Assembly: GCA_943840565.1 (NCBI GenBank)
Contig: CALSUY010000001.1
Span: forward strand, 248,001-312,000
Direction of reading: 5' to 3'
Source: an uncultured Candidatus Actinomarinales bacterium
GTDB taxonomy: Bacteria > Actinomycetota > Acidimicrobiia > Actinomarinales > Actinomarinaceae
DNA: 64,000 nucleotides
Shown here: positions 1 through 8,310 of the stretch, piece after piece
Position numbering within the stretch: position 1 is the first letter of the stretch
How the letters are laid out: each line of letters starts with the position of its first letter
Program-made: the position numbers and the translations under genes
Notes under the pieces: generated by a model
Told to the model about the DNA's origin: nothing
Seen by the model: the letters and a program-made list of their open reading frames with translations, nothing else
The model's database searches: none

Positions 1-1
1 A

Positions 2-331
2 AATTCTCTAAGCGCGCTAATAGAAAATAAACTTTCCACAACAATTGTTAGAACAAACAGCCAGTATCATCAACTTAAGAATATTGAAAAAATTGCTTTT
101 GTTCCAGGTTCTGGAACACAATTCTTAGATGAAATATTAGGAAAAACAGACGTCTTTATAACTGGGGATGCTTCACACCATCATTTTCTACTTACGGATG
201 AATACAACATGGGATTCATTCAATTAAATCATATATCTACAGAGAAACCTGGCATGCAATCTTTTACTGACAAACTAAACAAAGTTCTAAAATTAAACAT
301 AAAATATTTATACAACAAATATTATGAATGA
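2..331 (+). CDS. Nif3-like dinuclear metal-binding protein, C-terminal part (5' cut by window edge)
   Basis: An open frame runs from base 2 to the TGA at 329-331, about 109 residues of a longer gene. The segment VPGSGTQFLDE followed by DVFITGDASHHH and a late HISTEKPG is the typical C-terminal metal-binding signature of the Nif3 / YbgI (DUF34) family, which binds two metal ions; the biological role of the family is still unsettled although it is often annotated as GTP cyclohydrolase 1 type 2. The stop overlaps the start of the following zinc-ribbon gene by 8 bases. In Actinobacteria Nif3, the zinc-ribbon protein and RNase H are regularly neighbours, as here, which supports the call (family knowledge). 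The N-terminal half lies outside the window. Confidence 0.85.
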   Translation, partial: NSLSALIENKLSTTIVRTNSQYHQLKNIEKIAFVPGSGTQFLDEILGKTDVFITGDASHHHFLLTDEYNMGFIQLNHISTEKPGMQSFTDKLNKVLKLNIKYLYNKYYE

Positions 332-1034
332 ACCATTTTTACTCAGTAATCTTATAGAGCTTCAAGATATTGATAACAAGATATACAAACTCGAAGTTGA
401 TAAAAAGAGCAGTGAAAATGTTGAGCGATTAATAGCTTTAGAATCTGAGTTTAATGAAGTAAATAAAAAAATTGAATCACAAAAGAATATTATGGCTAGT
501 TACTTTAAAGATATTGAAGAAATTTCAAAAACTAGTAACTCTATTCTTCAAAAGATTTCCAGCATAAATATTAAACTTGAAGATAAATCTTTAGATGCAA
601 ACGAACTTTTGAACTATACAAAACAGAAAGAGTCAAGTCAATCACAAGTATCTCAATTAGAAAAGAAAAAAATTATTCATGATAGGAATAATGATGATGA
701 AATTAAGGAAATGCAGTTATTAAATGAATCATTAAGTGATGTTAAGGATGATTTGATGAATACATCTAAATTAGTTAAAGATGAATGGATGGTTATTGAT
801 GAAAAGCTTAGCTTATACGAATTAGAAAAAAAAGAATTTCTTACTAACTTTCCATTGAAAATACAAGAGCTTTACGATGAACTAAAAACTAGAGGAGTAG
901 ATGTCGTGGCTGCTTATAAACTTGAAAATAATCAGTGTGGCTGTTGCGGTGTAGATTTAACTACTAGTGAATTAGATGCGATATCTGCAACAGAGTTTCA
1001 GCAGTGCCCTTATTGTGATGGTGTTCTAGTTTGA
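324..1034 (+). CDS. Coiled-coil protein with C4 zinc ribbon (DUF164 type)
   Basis: The 236-residue product is mostly charged heptad-like helix (about residues 10-190), predicted to form a long antiparallel coiled coil, followed by a C-terminal zinc ribbon with cysteines at about C205, C208, C228 and C231 (CGCC and CPYC). This is the architecture of the DUF164 / CT398-like family of putative zinc-ribbon nucleic-acid binding proteins. Its exact job is not established. The ATG at 324 overlaps the Nif3-like gene by 8 bases and its stop overlaps the RNase H start by 4, so the three are probably one translationally coupled transcript. Conserved location between nif3 and the RNase H gene is an actinobacterial trait. 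Confidence 0.85.
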   Translation: MNEPFLLSNLIELQDIDNKIYKLEVDKKSSENVERLIALESEFNEVNKKIESQKNIMASYFKDIEEISKTSNSILQKISSINIKLEDKSLDANELLNYTKQKESSQSQVSQLEKKKIIHDRNNDDEIKEMQLLNESLSDVKDDLMNTSKLVKDEWMVIDEKLSLYELEKKEFLTNFPLKIQELYDELKTRGVDVVAAYKLENNQCGCCGVDLTTSELDAISATEFQQCPYCDGVLV

Positions 1035-1423
1035 TACTAGATATATATTGTGATGGTGCTTCAAGATCTAATCCAGGAGAAGCTTCAGTGGGAGTTTCTA
1101 TTAGTCATGAGAATATTGAAATTAAAGTTATTTCTAGAAAAATAGGAATAGCTACTAATAATGTGGCCGAATATCAGGCTTTAATCGACGGTTTACAATA
1201 CTGTAATGATAACAATATTCAATCAGCTAGGTTTTATCTAGACTCAAAACTAGTGGTAGAACAAATAGTTGGTAATTTTAAAGTAAAGTCAGAGCATCTA
1301 AGGGAATTACATGGGCGTGCAAAAGCCTTAATTTTTAAAATAGAAAATTTTACAATAGAGCATGTGTACAGAGAAAACAATAAAAGAGCAGATGAACTAG
1401 CTAACTTAGCACTGGATAAATAA
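1031..1423 (+). CDS. rnhA: Ribonuclease HI family protein
   Basis: A 130-residue RNase H fold protein that would cut RNA in RNA-DNA hybrids. The four acidic catalytic residues are visible: D8 in IYCDGAS, E47 in NNVAEYQAL, D71 in YLDSKLVV and D121 in KRADELAN. The start is a TTG at 1031 overlapping the preceding TGA (TTGA). The usual actinobacterial relative at this locus is a fusion of RNase H with a histidine acid-phosphatase (CobC-like) domain of roughly 370-400 residues; here only the RNase H half exists and the frame stops right after it, so the phosphatase has been lost or was never acquired. The next gene starts inside the stop (TAATG). Confidence 0.9.
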   Translation: MILDIYCDGASRSNPGEASVGVSISHENIEIKVISRKIGIATNNVAEYQALIDGLQYCNDNNIQSARFYLDSKLVVEQIVGNFKVKSEHLRELHGRAKALIFKIENFTIEHVYRENNKRADELANLALDK

Positions 1424-1881
1424 TGTTTTTTTGGTTTATTGGTGTTGGAGTTATCATTTTTAAATATATTTTTAAAGATAAGAATGCTGACTTAAGGTTT
1501 TTGATTGTAGGTCTTTTGATTTTAGATATTATGGATATTCTTTTGGCTGTCCAACCTGTTGGTAAAGACCAAAAATTTGTAACACATTCATTATTGCTCT
1601 CAGTTTTCACTATGTTTTTGATAATGCTGTTAACTAAGAGAGGTACAAAAACTAGAAAGAACTTATTACTATTTTCAATAGGCACTTACCTACATTTGTT
1701 TTTAGATTTCATGTGGCTAGATCAATCTACTTTTTTATACCCCCTTCCTTTTGAAAGCAATGAAATGTTCAACAAGAGTATCGCGTTAACTATCATTCAG
1801 GAATTAATAGGTGTCGCATATGTCATTTACAAAATGAAAGATAACTCATTCAAAACTTTTATAAGAAGTGGAATTATTTAG
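1423..1881 (+). CDS. Small polytopic membrane protein, possibly YdjM/DUF457-like
   Basis: A 152-residue hydrophobic protein with about four or five membrane segments (roughly residues 1-14, 24-44, 55-70, 82-102, 123-140). The motifs VTHSLLL near residue 50 and YLHLFLDFMW near residue 90 carry His and Asp residues placed like those of membrane-bound putative metal-dependent hydrolases (YdjM / DUF457), but similarity is only suggestive. The ATG shares its A with the preceding stop (TAATG), so it is coupled to the RNase H gene. Its 3' end overlaps the convergent TauE gene by 8 bases. Function unknown. Confidence 0.65.
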   Translation: MFFWFIGVGVIIFKYIFKDKNADLRFLIVGLLILDIMDILLAVQPVGKDQKFVTHSLLLSVFTMFLIMLLTKRGTKTRKNLLLFSIGTYLHLFLDFMWLDQSTFLYPLPFESNEMFNKSIALTIIQELIGVAYVIYKMKDNSFKTFIRSGII

Positions 1882-2605
1882 AAGTTTTAACGAGCATATT
1901 TATACTCACCACTAATAAAAATATTGCGAATGATGTGTTCAGAAATTCTTGTGGTAATTCAAATGCTAAATTACCTCCAAACACCGATCCCAATATGCCG
2001 GAAATTCCAACAATACAACCTCTTTTTGCGAATTCTCGATCATTTTTTAGTTTTGTATATGCTGCCGTAAGTGCAGTTGGAACAGTTGCTATTAATGAAA
2101 AGCCTTGTGCTGGTAGATTTCCTAAACCACCAAAAAAGATTAACAAAGGAATCCTTACTATTCCTCCACCGATACCAAGTAGACCTGATAGTATTCCAGA
2201 AAATACACCTATAAGTAAGTATAAGAAAATATTCTCCTCATATTGCGAAGAGTAGCCTGACGTAGATACCATCCTATATGACACAACTAAAAGTAACACC
2301 GCAAATATTCTTTGCAATGTCTTTGTATCTAATTGAAATGTGAGTTTACTTCCAAGGTAGCCACCCAATATCCCACCAAAAATTAAATATAAAATATAAA
2401 TAGAAAATGACTGACCATTCGAGATATAAGTAATACTGCTTGTAGTAGCAACGAATACTACAGCCATTGATGAGATTCCTGTATTTATTTTAAAATCTTG
2501 GTCTGTAAAGTAAGTTAGGAGAGGGACGAATACAACACCTCCACCAATACCTAATACTCCAGAAAGAAAACCACCAATTGATCCAATTATAAATAATGGT
2601 AACAA
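1874..2605 (-). CDS. TauE/SafE family sulfite/organosulfonate exporter-like permease
   Basis: A 243-residue integral membrane protein with two repeats of the hallmark glycine-rich motif, LGIGGGVVFVPLL near residue 20 and LGIGGGIVRIPLL near residue 145, each in the first helix of a four-helix half. This internal duplication defines the TauE/SafE family of anion permeases (sulfite, sulfonates or other small organic anions). Substrate cannot be read from sequence. It lies one base downstream of the FGD-like oxidoreductase stop, so it is co-transcribed with it. Length is normal for the family. Convergent with, and overlapping, the membrane protein gene on the other strand. Confidence 0.9.
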   Translation of the reverse strand: MLPLFIIGSIGGFLSGVLGIGGGVVFVPLLTYFTDQDFKINTGISSMAVVFVATTSSITYISNGQSFSIYILYLIFGGILGGYLGSKLTFQLDTKTLQRIFAVLLLVVSYRMVSTSGYSSQYEENIFLYLLIGVFSGILSGLLGIGGGIVRIPLLIFFGGLGNLPAQGFSLIATVPTALTAAYTKLKNDREFAKRGCIVGISGILGSVFGGNLAFELPQEFLNTSFAIFLLVVSINMLVKTSK

Positions 2606-2606
2606 T

Positions 2607-3587
2607 TTAATTCTTTAGCCTTGGCAATAATTCTTTGCCAAGCAATTTAATTGTCTCTTCTTGATTAACGGACGATATTTGTATAGTAACTATTTCTGAA
2701 CCAAAATCATTTACAAGAGGTGCATATATATCAATTAATTCTTCTACACTTCCTGCTCGAGAAAATTTGGACATGATTTCTTCTTTTGGTAATGCATCAG
2801 CCTGCTCTCTGAGAGCTTGTGGATCAATTTCTTGAAGTCTATTTGGTGCCCTTAGTCCTCTCCATGATTTCAAAGATTCCCATGCATCCTCATCATTATC
2901 TGCAAACATTGTCCATCTATATGTGTGAATTCTTAGATCTGATTTTCCAAGTTCGTCAGTTTTTATTTTTGCTGGATTGATAACTCTTTCATATGCATCT
3001 TCTGGATCTTTTACACTAATCATAAGTCCATCAGCATACTCAGCAGCAAGATGAGAAGACTTTGGACCACCAGCAGCAAGCCAAATTGGAACTTCTTTTA
3101 AGGGAGGGGAGTATAATTTTGCACCCTTAGTGTTATAGAATTCACCCTCAAAGTTAAGTTTTTCACCATCTAGTAGTCTCCTAATAATAGTTAAGGCCTC
3201 TCTAATTCTTGAAGCTCTTTCATCATATTTTGGAAAATTATAACCTAATGGTCCTTCGTTCATATTTTCACCTGTGCCTACTCCTAGATGAAAAGTTGAA
3301 TGAGATAATCTGTCGACTGTTGCAGAAGCTTGTGCAACAACTCCTGGATGCATTCTCCATAGTGGTGTGGTTACTCCAGTACCTAAGTCTAATTCAGGGG
3401 TGCTATTAGCTAAAGCACCCAATGTAGACCATGTGAAGTTTGACGCCGAATAATCGTCAACCCATGGGTGAAAATGTTCCGATATTGTCACCATATCAAA
3501 ACCAACTTCTTGTGCTAGCTTTGCATGGTCAATTAATATTTCTGGTTGCCACTGTTCTGATCCTAAAAAATATGCAAATTTTGTCAT
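2607..3587 (-). CDS. F420-dependent luciferase-like oxidoreductase of the FGD (glucose-6-phosphate dehydrogenase) family
   Basis: A 326-residue TIM-barrel flavin/F420 oxidoreductase. Residues that line the FGD active site are present: H38 and W42 in SEHFHPW and a Glu in LGVGTGENMNE, and the GGP phosphate-binding loop in IWLAAGGPKS. These place it with F420-dependent glucose-6-phosphate dehydrogenase and its paralogues rather than flavin luciferases; the substrate may not be glucose-6-phosphate. I prefer the ATG at 3587 to the GTG three bases upstream because a -10-like TAACCT lies exactly 6 bases before it, implying a leaderless mRNA. The TauE-like gene follows after one base. Presence implies that the cell makes or scavenges F420, though no F420 synthesis gene is in this window. 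Confidence 0.87.
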   Translation of the reverse strand: MTKFAYFLGSEQWQPEILIDHAKLAQEVGFDMVTISEHFHPWVDDYSASNFTWSTLGALANSTPELDLGTGVTTPLWRMHPGVVAQASATVDRLSHSTFHLGVGTGENMNEGPLGYNFPKYDERASRIREALTIIRRLLDGEKLNFEGEFYNTKGAKLYSPPLKEVPIWLAAGGPKSSHLAAEYADGLMISVKDPEDAYERVINPAKIKTDELGKSDLRIHTYRWTMFADNDEDAWESLKSWRGLRAPNRLQEIDPQALREQADALPKEEIMSKFSRAGSVEELIDIYAPLVNDFGSEIVTIQISSVNQEETIKLLGKELLPRLKN

Positions 3588-3593
3588 CACATT

Positions 3594-3599
3594 AGGTTA
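3594..3599 (-). promoter_or_regulatory. -10 element of the FGD-like gene (leaderless)
   Basis: TAACCT on the minus strand, followed by 6 bases and then the ATG at 3587. The spacing puts the predicted transcription start on or next to the start codon. No recognisable -35 box. The same arrangement recurs before many genes in this window. Confidence 0.5.
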
Positions 3600-3619
3600 A
3601 CAAATAATTAATTTTAGGT

Positions 3620-3642
3620 GGGTGCCTCTAAAAGAGACACCC
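3620..3642 (-). terminator. Hairpin just after RNase P RNA, possible terminator or processing stem
   Basis: Nine-base-pair stem (3620-3628 with 3634-3642) with a five-base loop. On the minus-strand RNA all nine positions pair, one as G-U; on the plus strand the same position would be a C-A mismatch. That asymmetry supports a structure of the minus-strand transcript. It sits a few bases beyond the RNase P RNA 3' end. There is no clear U tract after it, so efficient intrinsic termination is uncertain. Confidence 0.5.
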
Positions 3643-3644
3643 TG

Positions 3645-3976
3645 GTTTTTGAGATTGTAAGCCGGATTCTGTTTACAAATTAATGTAAGATAATCATCCA
3701 TCTTGTATATTTGTTACCAAATACATCTAGCTATCTACCCGCAATTATTAGCCGAGCAAGCTAATTGCTTCTTGATATTGCACTGAGAGGGGTTTACAAG
3801 CTAATTTAATTACTTAAATTACTGGTAGTCTCTTACACTACCTTTTCACCCTTACTTACTTACGTAAGCGGTATATTTTCTGTTGCACTTTCCGTCAATT
3901 ACTTGCCTGGGAGTTACCCAGCTCTCTGCTCTATAGTGTCCGGACTTTCCTCGATAAATCGCGATTATCCATCTCA
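3645..3976 (-). ncRNA. rnpB: RNase P RNA (bacterial class A)
   Basis: Read on the minus strand, the 5' part contains GAGGAAAGTCCGGAC and, shortly after, AGAGCAG and GGGTAACTCCCAGGC; the 3' end contains ACAGAATCCGGCTTA. These are the near-universal conserved elements of the catalytic RNA of RNase P, which cleaves tRNA 5' leaders. The ends are set by helix P1: GAGAT at the 5' end (3975-3971) pairs with ATCTC at the 3' end (3655-3651), so limits are accurate to a few bases. About 330 nt, slightly short for class A. Proximity to the RNase H gene is typical of Actinobacteria. Confidence 0.95.
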
Positions 3977-3982
3977 AAAATA

Positions 3983-3988
3983 ACTTTA
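3983..3988 (-). promoter_or_regulatory. -10 element of rnpB
   Basis: TAAAGT on the minus strand, 6 to 7 bases before the predicted 5' end of RNase P RNA at about 3976. No good -35. It lies between the ccmG stop (4005) and rnpB, so rnpB can be transcribed independently of the upstream ilv-ccm run. Confidence 0.45.
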
Positions 3989-4004
3989 GTCAAATATTTA
4001 TTAC

Positions 4005-4481
4005 TTATGAATATAAAAATATTATTTCTTCAACATCCCCAAAAGATAATGGTCCTAGATACTTTCTGATAATCACTCCATTTTGAATAATATGTGTTTC
4101 AGGAACCCCAAACACTCCAGAATTAATGGCAAACTTACTTTTAAAATCAGTTAAATAAATTAAATTGCCATATCCATATTTACTAAGGAATTCCTTTGAG
4201 TTAGAAGTATTATCTTGAAAACTAATTAGTACTACCTTTCCCTCAAAAGATTTAATCTCGTTAAGTGAAATTATTAGATCATGTTCTTCAATACACTCCA
4301 AACACCAAGATGCCCAGTAGTTAATAATTAAAAATTCACTATCTAACACAGCATTTTTATTTGATTCTAAATAGGTAAGTTCTTGAATTTGAAAATCCTG
4401 GATTTCAATACTTTCTGATGTAATTTCTGACTTGGAGCAAAAAGTAAGTAGTAAAAAAAAGATTAAAAATTTAATTTTCAT
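4005..4481 (-). CDS. ccmG: Thiol-disulfide oxidoreductase CcmG/DsbE-like lipoprotein
   Basis: A 158-residue thioredoxin-like protein. A short signal peptide ends in a lipobox (LTFC, Cys15), so the protein is likely a membrane-anchored lipoprotein on the outer face. The redox motif is WCLEC (C60, C63) in NYWASWC, and GVFGVPETH supplies the cis-Pro loop. CcmG reduces apocytochrome c and/or CcmH during heme attachment. It is the last gene of the ccm set; the start ATG overlaps the TPR gene by 11 bases. A CcdA that could feed electrons to it is encoded at 53293. The central residues of CXXC (L-E) are unusual but the assignment by context is firm. Confidence 0.88.
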   Translation of the reverse strand: MKIKFLIFFLLLTFCSKSEITSESIEIQDFQIQELTYLESNKNAVLDSEFLIINYWASWCLECIEEHDLIISLNEIKSFEGKVVLISFQDNTSNSKEFLSKYGYGNLIYLTDFKSKFAINSGVFGVPETHIIQNGVIIRKYLGPLSFGDVEEIIFLYS

Positions 4482-5001
4482 AGGTTGATACTATCTCTTT
4501 TAAAAAATTTCTATCTTCATCACTTAGAGAATCGAGCAGAAGTAGATCGGTAATTAACTTCATTCCCAGGTCTTCTGTTTCTGCTTGCTGAAGATAGAGA
4601 ACGCCAAGATAAGATTTAGAGATTAAAGAATTGGGATTAATAGACAGAGATTCATCGAAGTAATTTATAGCAACTTCTTTATTTCCTGACTCGTAGACCA
4701 TCCAACCTATTTGGGCTAGAGCATAACTTTTGAGTTCAATCTCATCACTATTTTCAGCGACATACATAAAGTGGGGTAGGGCTTTTGAATAGTTAACTTC
4801 ATCAAAATACCTATTTGCTAAAGCAATCCTCATAGCAAATATATCAGGATTATCTGCTACAACAATTTCCATTTCTTCATTCGTAACATTATCAAGTTCA
4901 GTGTTTGTTCTAATTGATGATTCTGAATTGTTGTTTAGATTTATAAATATTATTAAAAAGACACCGAAGGTCGCTACTAACGAAAATACCCATTTGTTCA
5001 T
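4471..5001 (-). CDS. TPR protein of cytochrome c maturation (CcmI/CcmH C-terminal domain type)
   Basis: A 176-residue protein with one N-terminal membrane anchor (about residues 5-21) followed by tetratricopeptide-like helices (for example residues 55-160: ALANRYFDEVNYSKALPHF and EVAINYFDESLSINPNS). In other bacteria a TPR protein (CcmI, or the C-terminal half of E. coli CcmH) binds apocytochrome c and presents it to the CcmF/CcmH ligase. Position between ccmH (overlap 4 bases) and ccmG (overlap 11 bases) supports that role; sequence alone would only say TPR. It is short compared with proteobacterial CcmI. Confidence 0.8.
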   Translation of the reverse strand: MNKWVFSLVATFGVFLIIFINLNNNSESSIRTNTELDNVTNEEMEIVVADNPDIFAMRIALANRYFDEVNYSKALPHFMYVAENSDEIELKSYALAQIGWMVYESGNKEVAINYFDESLSINPNSLISKSYLGVLYLQQAETEDLGMKLITDLLLLDSLSDEDRNFLKEIVSTYEN

Positions 5002-5351
5002 TTAAGAACCTTCTTTATAAAGATAGCTATAAAAAATATTGATAATATTAGGGGTATAAGAATTATTTCAAAATTTCTGTTTTGAGGATTGGTAATTATT
5101 CTTTCACCAAATCTTGATACCCAGTAAGTATAGATTTCATCATCCGATAAATTTTTATCTATTTGTTCCCTTAGGATTGATCGCATATCATCTGCATATT
5201 CCGATGGAGAGTCAAAAATAGTCTCACCTTGGCATACTGGGCATAGTAAATTTTTACTCCAAGACTCGAACCTTGAGTCAGCATCTTCATAAAGATTTGG
5301 AAGTAGCAGCAAAACTATCAATAGTATTCCAAGAGTGTATCTATTTTTCAT
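4998..5351 (-). CDS. ccmH: Cytochrome c maturation protein CcmH/CycL
   Basis: A 117-residue protein with a hydrophobic N-terminus (residues 6-20), the diagnostic LLCPVCQGETI motif (C37 and C40) and a C-terminal membrane helix (about 95-113). CcmH is a thiol oxidoreductase which, with CcmF and CcmG, handles the CXXCH cysteines of apocytochrome c before heme ligation. Matches the short CycL-type form lacking the TPR half, which is encoded separately downstream. Start overlaps the ccmF stop by 11 bases. Confidence 0.92.
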   Translation of the reverse strand: MKNRYTLGILLIVLLLLPNLYEDADSRFESWSKNLLCPVCQGETIFDSPSEYADDMRSILREQIDKNLSDDEIYTYWVSRFGERIITNPQNRNFEIILIPLILSIFFIAIFIKKVLK

Positions 5352-7233
5352 TTGCCCTAATTCTTGGAATTACAGAGAGAGTGCTTAGAGCTAACCCCAT
5401 CCACATAATTAATATTCCATAATTTTTTCTAAATATTAATTTATAGTTATTCGCATCAATAAATTTAATAGTCACGTACGTGTCAGATTCTAAATCGCGA
5501 AATATTGCTGGCGAACTTATTGCCTGTTGAGATGAATTTCTAAATATATTCAAAGATGCATTTTTATATTTATCATTAGACTTTATTGGTAAATTTATAA
5601 CATCTTTTTCATCTCTTCTAACCTCATAGGATTTTTCAATCATGTAATTATTATTTCCGAAAGTTATTATTGAACCTTCACTAGTTATAAATTCGTCAGA
5701 GTAGCTTTGACTTACATTTAGTAATAAACCTACAGCAAAAAGACCAATCCCTAAATGTGCAATTTGTCCGGACCAGTAAGAACCCTTAATCTTATGTAAT
5801 GTTTTCTTTTGAACGAGATTTAAAAGAATTGTGATAACAAGCATAGTTGATCCAAACAGAGTCAATATACTTAAATAATTTAGTTGGTATACATAAGAGA
5901 AGAAAATAGTCAATATTAATGATGAGTTGATAATTTTAAGATTAGTTTGGAGCCACTTATTAAAGTTAATATTCTTTACGGTAATTTTTGTCGAGAATAT
6001 CATTAGAAAAATTAACATAATTAAAATAGGACCAATTAAGATATCAAAAAAGGTTCTTCCAATCGTCAGCTGTCTTTGATACAAAGTTTCATAAAATATC
6101 GGATAAATGGTTCCAATAAAAACAATTAATGCAGACACAAAAAGTAGGATGTTATTAGCTATAAAAAATGAAGATTTTCCAAAAATATATTTAATTTTTT
6201 TTGATGTTGCAAAATATTTAATATTTTTAGATCCGGAGTATACAAAAAATAATGTAAAAAAGGCTAATCCAGAAAGAAGGAAAACACCTATATTTCCATT
6301 AGAAAAAGCATGAACCGAAATCAATACTCCTGAGCGAGTAATAAATGTACCAAATATTGTTGATAAAAACATTAAACCACCAAGGAAGTAATTCCAATTT
6401 AAGAGAGTAGATTCATTTATCTGTGTCTTAGAAGAGTGAAGAAAGGCGGTAGCAAGAAGCCACGGAATGAAAGAAACATTTTCTACTGGATCCCAAGCCC
6501 AATATCCACCCCATCCCAGCACTTCATATGACCAAGCTGCACCAAGTGTTATTCCAGCAGTTAAGAATAACCATGGATAAAAAGTTGAGTTAGAGGCTAG
6601 TTGGACCCAATTACTTGAAGTATCTTTTCTAAAAAAATAACTTGTAGTAATTACAAAAGGCAAAACTAAGCCGATATATCCAAAATATAAAATTGGTGGG
6701 TGAATTGCCATCAGGGGATGATTCTGTAGAAGTGGGTTAGGACCTCTTCCTTCCAGTGAAGAAACTAGATCTTGAAAGGGCAGTAGTGATGAAGACTGAC
6801 AACCTACTGAAGCTAATTCAATACAACCTGCAAATGGAGACGAACTAAATATCGTGTAGCTTGTAAAAAAGATGATGATTGTTGTAAATATTTTAATGTC
6901 TGCACTATTGGTAGTTTTTTTATAATATTTTATGTATATCAAAAAATAGGCTCCAAGAACTAGATTCCACAGGAGAATGGAGCCATCTAAGGAACCCCAT
7001 AAAGAAGCAAATTTGTAAACGGGAGGTGTACTCTTTGCGGAATAATTGGCTACATAACTTATAGAAAAATCATCAATAAACAATGCAATCTCTAAGATAC
7101 AAAATAGCAAAAAGTTTAAGAGTAGATTTAATCTTATTAATAACTGAATACGAAATTTGTCGTCTGATACTAAAAGAATTATAAGATTTAGTAAGCATAA
7201 CCAGCTTATGATAAGGCCTATACTAGAAATCAT
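5341..7233 (-). CDS. ccmF: Heme lyase subunit CcmF
   Basis: A 630-residue polytopic membrane protein of normal CcmF length. The tryptophan-rich heme-handling motif WGGYWAWDPVENVSF is present near residue 240, along with AIHPPILYFGYIG near residue 175 and a C-terminal extracytoplasmic domain before the last membrane helix. CcmF accepts heme from holo-CcmE and, with CcmH, attaches it to apocytochrome c. It overlaps ccmE by 4 bases and ccmH by 11, so all are translated from one mRNA. Confidence 0.96.
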   Translation of the reverse strand: MISSIGLIISWLCLLNLIILLVSDDKFRIQLLIRLNLLLNFLLFCILEIALFIDDFSISYVANYSAKSTPPVYKFASLWGSLDGSILLWNLVLGAYFLIYIKYYKKTTNSADIKIFTTIIIFFTSYTIFSSSPFAGCIELASVGCQSSSLLPFQDLVSSLEGRGPNPLLQNHPLMAIHPPILYFGYIGLVLPFVITTSYFFRKDTSSNWVQLASNSTFYPWLFLTAGITLGAAWSYEVLGWGGYWAWDPVENVSFIPWLLATAFLHSSKTQINESTLLNWNYFLGGLMFLSTIFGTFITRSGVLISVHAFSNGNIGVFLLSGLAFFTLFFVYSGSKNIKYFATSKKIKYIFGKSSFFIANNILLFVSALIVFIGTIYPIFYETLYQRQLTIGRTFFDILIGPILIMLIFLMIFSTKITVKNINFNKWLQTNLKIINSSLILTIFFSYVYQLNYLSILTLFGSTMLVITILLNLVQKKTLHKIKGSYWSGQIAHLGIGLFAVGLLLNVSQSYSDEFITSEGSIITFGNNNYMIEKSYEVRRDEKDVINLPIKSNDKYKNASLNIFRNSSQQAISSPAIFRDLESDTYVTIKFIDANNYKLIFRKNYGILIMWMGLALSTLSVIPRIRANEK

Positions 7234-7637
7234 TCTGAATAATTTTCAACATCATAACTCTGGCCATCTTCAGAAATGTATTCATTGTCATGTTTCACCA
7301 ACATATCATCAGAATAAAAAACCTGATTTATGAAGTATCCATCAAGGATTACTCCCATTTCTTCTTGAAAAAGTTCTGGTATAAATCCATCAAAAACTAT
7401 ACCAACTTTTTTATTTCCATCGGTTATCGTAAACTTTGTCTCGGCATTAGGTGTTTTTGATACTGAATTAACCTCTACGAACCCTCCAAGTTTTATTCTC
7501 TCAGATTGAGAAACATCAATGTTTTCAAATGCTTCACTTGTTGTGTAGTAAAAAATAGTATTATTCGAGGCTATTTGAATACTCGAATAAGTTATTAATG
7601 ATATTCCTAATAGAATTAATATAAAATTTTTGTTCAC
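7230..7637 (-). CDS. ccmE: Heme chaperone CcmE
   Basis: A 135-residue protein with an N-terminal membrane anchor (about 5-22) and an OB-fold domain. The heme-binding motif appears as VKHDNEY, with H116 as the residue that covalently binds heme in the classical His-type CcmE; the alternative Cys-type (CxxxY) of archaea and some bacteria is not used. CcmE carries heme from CcmABC to CcmF. Four bases separate it from ccmC, leaving no room for a ccmD gene, which is often there in Proteobacteria. Confidence 0.93.
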   Translation of the reverse strand: MNKNFILILLGISLITYSSIQIASNNTIFYYTTSEAFENIDVSQSERIKLGGFVEVNSVSKTPNAETKFTITDGNKKVGIVFDGFIPELFQEEMGVILDGYFINQVFYSDDMLVKHDNEYISEDGQSYDVENYSE

Positions 7638-7641
7638 CTGA

Positions 7642-8310
7642 TTAGATTTTAACTCTGTTCTTTGGATTCAGGTAATCATTCCATAAAGTGTCGGCTGCAA
7701 TTTTAAATCTTTTTAAAATTGAGAAGTGTAATAATGTGACTAAAAGTACTGAAATAAGTAGCGTAGTGAGAATATCTGATGACATTGGAGCGCTTCCTGT
7801 AGAAACAGCCTCTTGACTTAAAATAGATGCTTGTTGGTGAACTGACCTCCACCAAATTACACTAAAATGTAATATTGGAAGCTGAATGATTCCAAATATA
7901 CCAATGAAAGCCGAGTTTCTTGATGTTTTACCAAGGTCATCAGTGAATTTGCGAGAAGCTAAATAACCTAAATATACAAGTAATAGTATTGCTGTTAAAT
8001 TTAATCTTGCATCTCCCCAAACCCACCAAGTACCCCATGTTGCTTTTCCCCAAGCTGAACCGGCAATCAAGGTGGTTACTGTAAATAAAACTCCTGATTT
8101 TGCATTCGAAGAGGCTAGTACATCATATTTATGATCTTTTTTAACTAGATACAGTAACGAGTATACAAAAGTGAGTGAGTAGCCTAAATATGCTATCCAA
8201 ACAGTAGGTACGTGCACATAAAGAAGCTTAGATGAAATACCTTGAGTTACATCATATGGACCAAAAGCTACTGTGAGAGCCCATAATATTAAAGAGCCAT
8301 AAAATATCAT
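7642..8310 (-). CDS. ccmC: Heme exporter/handling protein CcmC
   Basis: A 222-residue protein with six predicted membrane helices and the tryptophan-rich WGTWWVWGDARLNL motif near residue 90, the CcmC/CcsA signature that presents heme to CcmE. One residue is inserted compared with the common WWVWDARLT form (a Gly before Asp), a local oddity. Start overlaps the ccmB stop by 4 bases. Conserved periplasmic histidines expected for heme ligation are consistent with YVHVPTVW near residue 30 and SVIWWRSVHQ near residue 150. Confidence 0.93.
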   Translation of the reverse strand: MIFYGSLILWALTVAFGPYDVTQGISSKLLYVHVPTVWIAYLGYSLTFVYSLLYLVKKDHKYDVLASSNAKSGVLFTVTTLIAGSAWGKATWGTWWVWGDARLNLTAILLLVYLGYLASRKFTDDLGKTSRNSAFIGIFGIIQLPILHFSVIWWRSVHQQASILSQEAVSTGSAPMSSDILTTLLISVLLVTLLHFSILKRFKIAADTLWNDYLNPKNRVKI

